DNA of 64,000 nt from contig NZ_BAABHJ010000008.1 in the NCBI RefSeq assembly GCF_039542035.1, positions 915,245 through 979,244 on the forward strand, read 5' to 3'. This DNA comes from Actinoallomurus liliacearum. GTDB lineage: Bacteria; Actinomycetota; Actinomycetes; Streptosporangiales; Streptosporangiaceae. How positions within the stretch are numbered: position 1 is the stretch's first letter; every line of letters begins with the position of its first letter. A program made the position numbers and the translations under genes. Under the pieces are notes generated by a model. It had not been told where the DNA came from. It searched no databases and worked only from the letters and a program-made list of their open reading frames with translations. Positions 1 through 8,300 of this stretch are shown one piece after another.

Positions 1-972
1 AGCGAGACCCTCGAGCAGGGCGCGACCCGCGCTCTGGGCGGCAAAGCCCGCAAGATGAGTACCGGGCGTCTCGGGGACCGGCTGTTCGGCCTGTCCGCGA
101 AGGGCTCCGGCATCCTGCTGCTCGCGATCATGGCGGCGATCGCGGTGTTCCTCATCGTGAAGGCGCTGCCGGCACTGCGGGCGGACAAGGCCAACTTCCT
201 CACCTCACAGGAGTGGAACCCCGACGCCGCGCAGTCGCGGTTCGGGATCGCCCAGCTCACCTTCGGCACGGTCCTGTCGTCGGTGCTCGCGCTGGTCCTG
301 GCCACGCCCGTCGCGGTGGGGATCGCGCTGTTCATCGCGTTCTACGCGCCGCGGCGGCTCGCGGACGGGCTCGGCTACGTCGTCGATCTGCTCGCCGCGG
401 TGCCCAGCATCGTGTACGGCCTGTGGGGCCTGCAGTTCTTCGTTCCGAAGATGAACAGCGTGGCGACCTTCCTGCACGATGACTTCGGCTGGATCCCGCT
501 GTTCGGCGGCGACACGGTCGGCGGGCAGTGCATCCTGACCGCCTCGATCGTGCTGGCGATCATGATCCTGCCGATCATCTCGTCGATCACCCGCGAGGTC
601 TTCCTCCAGGTGCCGCGGCCCAACATCGAGGCCGCCCTCGCCCTGGGCGCGACGCGCTGGGAGGTCATCCGGCTGGCGGTCCTGCCGTTCGGCCGTTCCG
701 GCATGATCAGCGCCTCGATGCTCGGCCTCGGCCGGGCCCTCGGCGAGACGATCGCGGTCGCGCTGGTCCTGGGCACCGCCTCCGGGATCAGCCTGCACCT
801 GCTGAAGCCGGGCGGTAACACCTTCGCCGCCAACATCGCCAACACGTTCGCGATGGCCGGGAGGACCGGGCAGAGCGCGCTCATCGCCTCCGGCCTGGTG
901 CTCTTCGTCATCACCCTTCTCGTGAACATGGCCGCCCGCGCGGTCATCGCCCGCCGCAAGGAGTTCGTGTGA
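1..972 (+). CDS. pstC: Phosphate ABC transporter permease PstC (5' end outside window)
   Basis: PstC is one of the two membrane subunits of the high-affinity phosphate ABC importer. The frame is open from base 1. An ATG lies at 55 but has no ribosome binding site, and the preceding codons read like a normal PstC N-terminal tail, so the gene probably starts before the window. From base 55 there are 305 residues with six hydrophobic segments and the permease EAA-type loop around EAALALGATRWEVIRLAVLP. The stop overlaps the GTG start of pstA by 4 nt, the usual coupling in pstSCAB operons. pstS is expected just upstream. Identification is firm; the start is not. Confidence 0.93.
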   Translation, partial: SETLEQGATRALGGKARKMSTGRLGDRLFGLSAKGSGILLLAIMAAIAVFLIVKALPALRADKANFLTSQEWNPDAAQSRFGIAQLTFGTVLSSVLALVLATPVAVGIALFIAFYAPRRLADGLGYVVDLLAAVPSIVYGLWGLQFFVPKMNSVATFLHDDFGWIPLFGGDTVGGQCILTASIVLAIMILPIISSITREVFLQVPRPNIEAALALGATRWEVIRLAVLPFGRSGMISASMLGLGRALGETIAVALVLGTASGISLHLLKPGGNTFAANIANTFAMAGRTGQSALIASGLVLFVITLLVNMAARAVIARRKEFV

Positions 973-1865
973 GCACCCTCAACCAGGTGAGCACCGTCGA
1001 CCTCACCGGCCCGTCCGGGGTCCGCAAGTTCAAGGACAAGCTCGCCTTCGTCGCGGTCTGCGGCGCGTTCGCGCTGGCCGTCATCCCGCTGGTGACGCTG
1101 CTGTACACGGTCATCAAGAACGGCGCCAAGCGGTTCGACATGGAGTTCTTCACCCACTCCATGAACGCCATCGGCGGCCGCGACGCGGGCGGCGGCGCGT
1201 ACCACGCGATCATCGGCACGATCGAGCAGGTCGGCCTGGCCAGCGTGATCTCGATCCCCATCGGTGTGCTCACCGCGGTCTACCTCGTCGAGTACGGCGG
1301 GAACCGCAGGCTGGCGAAGGTCGTGACGTTCTTCGTCGACGTCATGACGGGCGTGCCGTCGATCGTGTCGGGCCTGTTCGTGTTCGCGTTCTGGATCGCG
1401 CTGCTCGGCTTCGAGTACATGGGCTTCGCCGGCTCGATGGCGCTGGCGGTGCTGATGCTGCCGACGGTCGTCCGGGCCACCGAGGAGATGCTCAAGCTCG
1501 TTCCGAACGACCTGCGCGAGGCGTCGTACGCGCTCGGCGTGCCGCGCTGGCGGACGATCTGCTTCGTCGTCCTGCCGACGGCCTTCACCGGCATCATCAC
1601 CGGCGTCATGCTGGCCATCGCCCGCGTCATGGGCGAGACCGCGCCGCTGCTGATGACGGTGTTCGTCACCACGGCGATCAACAACAGCCCGTTCAAGGGC
1701 CCGCAGATGGCGCTGCCGCTGTTCGTCTGGGACCAGGCGCAGCTTCCCCAGCAGGTCGCCGTCGACCGGGCGTGGGCCGGTGCGCTCACGCTGATCCTCT
1801 TCGTCATGCTGCTCAACCTCGCGGCGCGCCTCATCGCCCGCCTGCGCAAGCCCGTATCCCGATAG
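969..1865 (+). CDS. pstA: Phosphate ABC transporter permease PstA
   Basis: PstA is the second permease of the PstSCAB phosphate importer. It has 298 residues, normal for the family. The sequence shows an N-terminal membrane helix, then a permease core with an EAA loop (EASYALGVPRWRTICFVVLP) and the MGETAPLL segment typical of PstA. The GTG start sits inside the pstC stop (GTGTGA), which indicates translational coupling. pstB follows after 13 nt, so pstC, pstA and pstB should be one transcript. Confidence 0.95.
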   Translation: MSTLNQVSTVDLTGPSGVRKFKDKLAFVAVCGAFALAVIPLVTLLYTVIKNGAKRFDMEFFTHSMNAIGGRDAGGGAYHAIIGTIEQVGLASVISIPIGVLTAVYLVEYGGNRRLAKVVTFFVDVMTGVPSIVSGLFVFAFWIALLGFEYMGFAGSMALAVLMLPTVVRATEEMLKLVPNDLREASYALGVPRWRTICFVVLPTAFTGIITGVMLAIARVMGETAPLLMTVFVTTAINNSPFKGPQMALPLFVWDQAQLPQQVAVDRAWAGALTLILFVMLLNLAARLIARLRKPVSR

Positions 1866-1878
1866 GAGTACTCCCCCC

Positions 1879-2655
1879 ATGGCCAAGCGGATCGAGGTCT
1901 CCGGGCTGAACGCCTACTACGGCAAGACCCGGGCCATCGAGGACATCTCGATGACGATCGAACCGCGCTCGGTGACCGCGTTCATCGGCCCCTCCGGGTG
2001 CGGCAAGTCGACGTTCCTGCGGACCCTCAACCGGATGCACGAGGTGATCCCGGGCGCGCGGGTCGAGGGCAAGGTGCTCCTCGACGAACTGGACCTGTAC
2101 GGGTCGAGCGTCGACCCCGTCGCCGTACGACGGGTGATCGGCATGGTCTTCCAGCGACCGAACCCGTTCCCCACCATGTCGATCTACGAGAACGTCGTCG
2201 CGGGCCTGAAGCTCAACGGCGTCCGCCGCAAGGCACAGCTCGACGAGATCGTGGAGAAGTCCCTGCGCGGGGCGAACCTGTGGAACGAGGTCAAGGACCG
2301 GCTGGGCCGCCCGGGGGCCGGCCTGTCCGGCGGTCAGCAGCAGCGGCTCTGCATCGCCCGCGCCATCGCGGTCGAACCGCAGGTCCTGCTGATGGACGAG
2401 CCCTGCTCGGCGCTGGACCCCATCTCGACGCTGGCGATCGAGGACCTGATCGCCAACCTGAAGGACCAGTACACGATCGTCATCGTCACCCACAACATGC
2501 AGCAGGCGGCGCGGGTCAGCGACCGTACGGCCTTCTTCAACCTCGCGGGACCCGGCAAGCCGGGCCGGATGGTGGAGATCGACGACACCAACAAGATCTT
2601 CACGAAGCCGAGCGAGAAGGCCACGGAGGACTACATCACCGGCCGCTTCGGCTGA
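1879..2655 (+). CDS. pstB: Phosphate ABC transporter ATP-binding protein PstB
   Basis: PstB is the ATPase that drives phosphate import through PstCA at the inner face of the membrane. The 258 residues carry Walker A GPSGCGKST near residue 35, a Q loop (VFQRPNPFP), the signature LSGGQQQRLCIARA, Walker B (VLLMDEPCSALDP) and the switch histidine in IVIVTHNMQQAARVSD. PRMI-type PstB hallmarks such as the RPNPFPMS-like region are present. The ATG has an AGGAG-like site (taggagtac) about 10 nt upstream. It is the last gene of the pst operon, and a strong hairpin follows. Confidence 0.96.
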   Translation: MAKRIEVSGLNAYYGKTRAIEDISMTIEPRSVTAFIGPSGCGKSTFLRTLNRMHEVIPGARVEGKVLLDELDLYGSSVDPVAVRRVIGMVFQRPNPFPTMSIYENVVAGLKLNGVRRKAQLDEIVEKSLRGANLWNEVKDRLGRPGAGLSGGQQQRLCIARAIAVEPQVLLMDEPCSALDPISTLAIEDLIANLKDQYTIVIVTHNMQQAARVSDRTAFFNLAGPGKPGRMVEIDDTNKIFTKPSEKATEDYITGRFG

Positions 2656-2669
2656 TGCCGGACGAGAAC

Positions 2670-2701
2670 GGGGCGGGAGGGCCGCTCGGCCCTCCCGCCC
2701 C
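2670..2701. terminator. Hairpin between convergent pstB and PiT genes
   Basis: Arms GGGGCGGGAGGGCCG (2670-2684) and its exact complement (2687-2701) form a stem of about 14 bp with a minimal loop. It lies 15 nt after the pstB stop and 40 nt before the end of the opposing PiT gene, so it probably terminates both. There is no T run, which is normal for this GC content. Confidence 0.75.
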
Positions 2702-2741
2702 GCCCGGCGTACCACCGGTGTTGGCCCGTTCCACGGACGGA

Positions 2742-3740
2742 TCAGGCGAACAGGTGCTCGATCCAGTAGGCGAGAGCGGCGACGATGCCCGCCGCCGGAA
2801 TCGTCAGGACCCAGGCGAACACGATGTTGCCCGCGACGCCCCAGCGGACCGCCGAGATCCGTTTGGTCGACCCGACGCCCATGATCGCGGCGGTGACCGT
2901 GTGCGTCGTGGACACCGGCGCCTGCCAGATGAACGCGGTCGCGTACAGGACGCTGGCCGCGGTCGCCTCGGCGGCGAACCCCTTCGGCGGGTCGAGCTCG
3001 ATGACCTTGCGGCCGAGGGTCCGCATGATGCGCCAGCCGCCGGCGTACGTCCCGAGGGACAGCACCGCGGCGCACAGGAGGATCACCCACACCGGGACAT
3101 GCGAGTCAGCGGCCCCCTGGTACCCGGTCGTGACCAGCGCGAGCACGATGATGCCCATGGTCTTCTGGGCGTCCTGCAGGCCGTGGCCGAGGGCCATCGC
3201 CGCCGCGGACAGCGACTGCGCGATGCGGAACCGCCGCCCGACCTTGCTGGGGTTCGAGTTGCGGAAGATCCACAGCATCACGACCATCACCAGGTAGCCG
3301 AGGACCAGCCCGATCAGCGGCGACAGCACCATCCACAGGACGACCTTGTAGATGACGCCGTGCCACAGCACGCTGCTGGACGCCGCCAGGGCCGCCCCGA
3401 TCAGCCCGCCGACCAGTCCGTGGGTGGACGAGGAGGGCAGGCCGTAGTACCAGGTGACGAGGTTCCACACGATCGCGCCGATCAGCGCGGCCGCGACGAT
3501 CGACAGGCCGTGCAGGTCCTTCGGCGGATCGATGATGCCGCTGCCGACCGTCTTGGCGACCCCCGTGCCGAGGAACGCCCCGACGAGGTTCATGACGGCG
3601 GCCATCGCCAGGGCGGCCCGGGGGGTGAGCGCCCTGGTGGAGACGGACGTGGCGATCGCGTTCGCCGCGTCGTGGAAACCGTTGGTGTAGTTGAAGAACA
3701 GCGCGATGCCCACGACGACGATGAGGGCCGTCAACTCCAC
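2742..3740 (-). CDS. pit: Low-affinity inorganic phosphate transporter, PiT family
   Basis: This is a PiT-type cation-phosphate symporter of the cytoplasmic membrane. The family signature NGFHDAANAIATSVSTRALTP lies at the N-terminus (trimmed here to its core) and a second duplicated half carries GWRIMRTLGRKVIEL and PVSTTHTV. About ten hydrophobic segments are visible. I chose the GTG at 3740 (VELTALIVVV..., 332 residues) over an in-frame ATG at 3776 because AAGGGG precedes it and other actinobacterial PiT proteins begin at this point. It is the second gene of a unit with the DUF47 PhoU-like gene upstream, and faces the Pst operon. Confidence 0.93.
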   Translation of the reverse strand: MELTALIVVVGIALFFNYTNGFHDAANAIATSVSTRALTPRAALAMAAVMNLVGAFLGTGVAKTVGSGIIDPPKDLHGLSIVAAALIGAIVWNLVTWYYGLPSSSTHGLVGGLIGAALAASSSVLWHGVIYKVVLWMVLSPLIGLVLGYLVMVVMLWIFRNSNPSKVGRRFRIAQSLSAAAMALGHGLQDAQKTMGIIVLALVTTGYQGAADSHVPVWVILLCAAVLSLGTYAGGWRIMRTLGRKVIELDPPKGFAAEATAASVLYATAFIWQAPVSTTHTVTAAIMGVGSTKRISAVRWGVAGNIVFAWVLTIPAAGIVAALAYWIEHLFA

Positions 3741-3819
3741 GTCGGCGTCCCCTTCCTCGCTGCGAACCGCGGACATCGGTTGGCGGGCACGGCGGTCACA
3801 CGCGTCGGCGACACGGAGA

Positions 3820-4437
3820 TCACGATTCCTTGACCGCGATCGTCTCGACGATGTTGGCGACGTGCTCGAAAGCGTCCGCGGCGGCCTCGAGCTGGTCGAC
3901 GACCTCCTTGACCTTCAGGACGGTGAGCGCGTCGTACTCGCCGCTGAACAGCTCGGCCAGCAGTCGCCGGTAGGTCTGGTCGCCCTGGTTCTCGAGCCGG
4001 TTGATCTCGATCCAGTACTCGCTGAGATCACGCAGCCCGCGCAGGCGCGGCATGGCCTCCGCGGTCAGCTCGGCCGCCCGCTCCAGCACCTCGACCTGGG
4101 CGACGACGTCGCGAGGCAGCTCCTCGATCTTGTAGAGCAGTACGAGGTCGGCCGCCGCCTCCATGAAGTCCATGACGTCGTCGAGGGTCGACGCGAGCCG
4201 GTAGATGTCCTCCCGGTCGAAGGGCGTGATGAAGCTCTCGTTGAGCCTACGCATGATCGCGTGAGTGAACTCGTCGCCCGCATGCTCGCAGGCGCGCATC
4301 TTCTCCGCGATCGCCTCACGGTCGGCCCCGTCGCCTATCAGCTCCACGAGTAGCCTGGCACCAGTCACCAAGTTGTTCGCGGAATCCGCGAACATGTCGT
4401 AGTAGCTGTCCTCACGCGGGGTGAGTCGGAATCGCAC
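3820..4437 (-). CDS. PhoU-like DUF47 family phosphate transport regulator
   Basis: The 205-residue, entirely helical and acidic protein belongs to the DUF47/PhoU-like family (known family: helical-bundle partners of PiT transporters). Visible features are FADSANNLVTGARLLVELI, repeated E/D-rich helices such as HAGDEFTH, and DREDIYRLASTLDDVMDF, matching the two-repeat PhoU pattern with metal-binding acidic clusters. The gene lies immediately upstream of pit on the same strand with a 79-nt gap, and the pair is widespread in actinobacteria. The role is inferred to be modulation of PiT activity rather than DNA binding. Confidence 0.9.
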   Translation of the reverse strand: MRFRLTPREDSYYDMFADSANNLVTGARLLVELIGDGADREAIAEKMRACEHAGDEFTHAIMRRLNESFITPFDREDIYRLASTLDDVMDFMEAAADLVLLYKIEELPRDVVAQVEVLERAAELTAEAMPRLRGLRDLSEYWIEINRLENQGDQTYRRLLAELFSGEYDALTVLKVKEVVDQLEAAADAFEHVANIVETIAVKES

Positions 4438-4623
4438 GTCCTTCTCCTGAAGTGCGGGAACAGTCCGCTGAGGATGGTACGGCTTACCAGGGGGAAAGCG
4501 AACCTTCGCCCCCCTGTTACTTCACCGCACCACTCCTCGCGTGTCGGGTCGGTCACGGCGACCCGCCTCGGGTCTCGGGGTCGTTTCGTCCCCTGCCCCG
4601 GGGCGTACGCCTCAAACGATCAC

Positions 4624-4651
4624 TTGGGCATCTACCCCCAGGGGGTATAGA
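4624..4651 (+). promoter_or_regulatory. csoR promoter with embedded CsoR operator
   Basis: A perfect dyad TACCCCCAGGGGGTA spans 4633-4647, the G/C-tract palindrome known for CsoR operators. It overlaps a likely promoter: TTGGGC (4624-4629), a 16-nt spacer and TATAGA (4646-4651). The expected transcription start falls at about 4658-4661, on the csoR start codon, so the transcript would be leaderless and autoregulated. The core operator and -10 are directly visible; repression is inferred. Confidence 0.72.
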
Positions 4652-4660
4652 GTGGCCGGT

Positions 4661-4942
4661 ATGCACGGGTACGCGAAGGACAAAGACGCCTACCTCGTCC
4701 GGTTGCGCCGCATCGAGGGCCAGGTACGGGGCCTGCAGCGGATGGTAGCCGAGGATGAGTACTGCATCGACGTTCTCACCCAGGTGTCGGCGGTCACCCG
4801 TGCCTTGCAGTCCGTCGCGCTCGGGCTGCTGGAGGACCATCTCGGCCACTGCGTCGCCCAGGCCGTGAGCGAAGGCGGCCCGGCGGCCGAGGAGAAGGTC
4901 AAGGAGGCCTCGGCGGCCATCGCGCGCCTCGTCAAGTCGTGA
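4661..4942 (+). CDS. csoR: CsoR-type copper-sensing transcriptional repressor
   Basis: CsoR proteins are small all-helical repressors that release DNA on binding Cu(I). The 93 residues match the family in length and show the core RLRRIEGQVRGLQRMV. The Cu(I) ligands are all present as C35, H60 and C64, giving the Cys-His-Cys pattern of true CsoR rather than the RcnR/FrmR variants. The start is ATG 4661, or GTG 4652 three codons earlier; the promoter position favours a leaderless start here. No copper ATPase or chaperone is adjacent, so its targets may lie elsewhere. A small hairpin (4944-4965) follows. Confidence 0.9.
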   Translation: MHGYAKDKDAYLVRLRRIEGQVRGLQRMVAEDEYCIDVLTQVSAVTRALQSVALGLLEDHLGHCVAQAVSEGGPAAEEKVKEASAAIARLVKS

Positions 4943-5029
4943 CCGTCACCGGCGGGTGAGCCGGTGAGCGGAGAAGCCGATCGGGGGGAAACCGGTCGGC
5001 GCATCCCCGCGTGCGCCGACCCCACGTCG

Positions 5030-5191
5030 TTACGACCGTGTCGCGTGGCCGATCCCGAGCACCAAGTCGATCTCATCGGTCGTCAACGGCCGATCCGCCG
5101 TCGCGACGGCGCTGAGCATCTCGGAGTACAGCTCGATCTCATCCAACGCGACCCGGTCGTGGACGCGCATATCGAGGTTCGACTGGCGCAC
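5030..5191 (-). CDS. Small conserved protein of unknown function
   Basis: A 53-residue acidic reading frame with a recognisable look of short actinobacterial hypothetical proteins (RVHDRVALDEIELYSEML, then RPLTTDEIDLVLGI). I place the start at GTG 5191 because GGAGG lies 7 nt upstream; in-frame GTG codons also exist at 5200 and 5218. The amphipathic helix followed by a second helix could mediate a protein contact, but no function can be assigned. It sits between csoR and the large AAA protein gene, and is probably transcribed after the latter since both are on the minus strand. Confidence 0.6.
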   Translation of the reverse strand: MRQSNLDMRVHDRVALDEIELYSEMLSAVATADRPLTTDEIDLVLGIGHATRS

Positions 5192-5314
5192 CGCGTCCAC
5201 CTCCGTTCGTCCCCACACCTGTGGAAAAGGCTACGCGCCCGACCCGTCGACGGACATGACCCAAGAGGGCCATTCGGCCGCCACCCGCCGAGGTGGGTTC
5301 GGGGCCACCCAGGA

Positions 5315-8300
5315 CTACCGCCGGGTACGGTCCTCGTGGAGGCTCCGCAGCAGCCGCTCCGCCTGCGAATCGGGCAGGTCACGCACGGTGAGGCGGGCCA
5401 CCGTCGCCGCGTCGACCCGGGCCCCCGCGAGTCGCGCCGCCTGCCGCGCGACGATCGCGTCGAACAGCCGGCGCACCGTCTCGGCGAACGCGAACCGCCG
5501 CGATCCGCGCATCTCGCCGAACCACCCCAGCAGTTCGACGCGCAGCTCCTCGTCCAACAGGTAGAGCTCGCGCTCGGCGAACCGGGAGAACAACTGCACG
5601 AGCTGACGGTCGGTCGGCTCCCGGAACTCCACGATCGCCCCGAACTCCGCGCGGAACCCCGGATTCGCGAGCAGGAAGCCGTCCATCTCGTCCGGTTCAC
5701 TGGAGCAGACGACCAGGAACCTGTCGCGGCGGTCGGCCATCTGCCGGAGCAGCGCGGCGACCGCCCCGGGCATCCGGTCGAGCAGGGAGGCGTTCTCGAT
5801 CAGCAGCACGCCCCCGGCCGCCCGGTCCGCCTGCGCCGCGACCTTGGCCGCCGCGTCGCCGCCGGCGAGGTCGCGCGCGTCGCACACCACCACCTGACCC
5901 GAGCCGAGGAGACCCAGCGCGGCGTACGCTCCGCCGACCAGCCCGGCGACCGACCGCTTCCCGGTGCCCGGACGGCCCAGGAAGATCAGATGACGGCCGG
6001 ACGGCAGCCCCCGCGCCGCGCGCTCGGCGGCGCGTCGGGCTTCGGCGACCAGGCCACCGACGGTCTGCTTCACCTCGTCCAGCCCGATCATCTCGTCGAG
6101 CGTGCGCAGGAAGCCGTCGACGTCCCCCGGGGCCCGCAGGGCCGGCTCGATCTCCTCGGCCACGCCGCCGAAGTCCTCCGGCGTGAGGACCAGTCGGTCC
6201 CGGGACGCCCCGAACCGGTCGGTGTGCCGCGCGACCGCACGGTCGAGGTACGCCTCGACGAGACGCGCGTTCACCAGGTCGCCGTACCCGGACAACCTCG
6301 GCAGGTCGGCCCTGACGGTTTGCAGGGCGGGGGCGTTCACCGTCACGCGGCGCTCGTCCGCCAGCACGTGGACGAGCGCCAGCCGGGTCTCCACGTCGGC
6401 CAGGTCCGGCAGCCGGAACACCCGGAACACCCCCGCGAGCTGCGGAAAGTCGGTCTTCAGCCGGTCGTACGCGTTCGGCTCGCAGGTCGCGATCAGCGCG
6501 GCCGCGCCCTCCCGGGAACGGACGACGGCCGCAGCGACCGCCGCGGGGTCGGATGCCCGCCGCAGGGCCGCGTCGACCCACTCCAGCAGCAGCGGCACGC
6601 CGCCGCCCAAGGCCGCGCCGAGAACCCCGGTGGCGTCACCGAGCTCGGTGCCGTCGACCGTACGGACGGAGCCGTCGCCCCGGCCCGCGCCGGCGAGCGT
6701 ACGGGCGAGGAGGCGGGCGAACCTGCGCTGCCCGCTGTGCGGAGCGCCGACGACGAGCACGGCGGGCGCCGTCTCCTCCCCAGAGGACGCCCGGCGGTGC
6801 ACATCGTCGAGGAGCCCTGCGAGATCGTCGGCACCGGAGACGAACCGGATCCCGAACCGCTCGGTCACCTCGGGCAGGACGGTCCCGGCGGGCGGCGGCT
6901 CGATCTCGCCGACCGGACGGCCCGGCACGGGCGCGCCCAGGAGGTCGCCCACCATCGTCTGCGACATGATCCGCGTGCCCGGCCGCTCCCCCGCGCCCTC
7001 GCCGAGGACATGGGTACGCGGAGGTCCGGACGCGGCCCCACCGGCCCACGCGCCAGGCCCCGGCAGCGGCGGCTGCGGCTGCGGCGCGTGATCCGGCCTC
7101 GGCTCCCCTTGCTGCGGCCGATCCCCCGGCGCGCCGCCCCGCCACGGGGCATCGGCCGGTCGCGGGGCGCCACCCGGCGACGGCGCATCCCCCGGTCGCG
7201 GCATGCCGCCCGGCCACGGGGCATCAGCCGGTCGCAGCGCGCCTGCGGGCGACGGCGCGTCGGCCGGTCGCGGGGCGCCGCCTGGAGTCGGGGGCGCGAG
7301 AGGTCCGGGCATGCCCGGTGGGAGTACGGGCGCGGGAGGCACGGGAGGCCCGGCCGGCGAAGGCGGGGCGGACGGCAGCGGCGGCGTGCCGCCGACCGGC
7401 ATCCATCCATCCGCCCGGGTGCCGTCCACCAGCGGGTCGACGTACGTGGCGTCGGCCGACGCCCCCGGCGACAGCGGCGGATCCAGCATCGTGGCCTCGC
7501 CCGCGTGGGGACCCCCTCCCCACACGGGCGCGGACCCCGACTCGGCGGACGACCGCCAGAGCCCCGTCGAAGGCGGCACCGGCACAGGCGAAGCCATGCC
7601 GAACGCCACGTCCGCCGAGACGTCCGGCGAGACGTCCGGCGAGACGTCCGGCGAGACGTCCGGCGAGACGTCCGGCGAGACGTCCGGCGAGACGTCCGGC
7701 GAGACGTCCGGCGAGACGTCCGGTGCGTCGTCCTCGATCCGCGTCGCGAGGGGGTCGCCCTGCGCCGGACCGCCCCCCGCCTTCTCAACGGCGGATCCGC
7801 GAACATCGGCCGAACCGCCGTCCGCCTTCTCCTCAGCGGATCCGGCGGGAACCTGCGCCGGACCGGTGTCGTCCCTCTCCTGGGCGGATTCGGCAAGAGC
7901 GGGCGCCGGGTCGCAGTCGGCCTTTTCACCGACGGATCCGTCAGAAACACGGGCCGGACCACCGTCCGCCTCCTCCTCGGCGGAGTCGGCGGAAGTCTGC
8001 GCCGGACCGGCGTCCGCCTTCTCCCCGGCGGAATCGGCGGAACCATGTGCCGGGTCGCCGTCCGCCTTCCCGACGTATCCAGCAGGGGTGGGCATCAGGT
8101 CGCCTGCCGCACTCTCCCCGACGGAGCCCGCGGCCGCCGCCGCGGCCCCGGCCACTGGCGGAGGGCCCGCGTCCACCATCGTCCCGTCCACAGGCGGCAC
8201 CGCCGAAGAAGCAGCCTGCGCCGGGCCCGCGCCCATCGCCGCTGCGGGCTCTGCGGGATCGGCGTCCGGGGTGCTTCGGGTCGGGGCCGGGGGGGCCGCC

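Noticed and set aside
1998..3833. 611-codon plus-strand frame through pstB and the PiT gene
   Set aside because: It runs over two well-identified genes in another frame and is Arg/Gly/Asp-rich without domain content.
7608..7719. Regular repeats that could look like a CRISPR array
   Set aside because: The unit is 12 bp without spacers, lies inside a coding gene in register with codons, and no cas gene is near.
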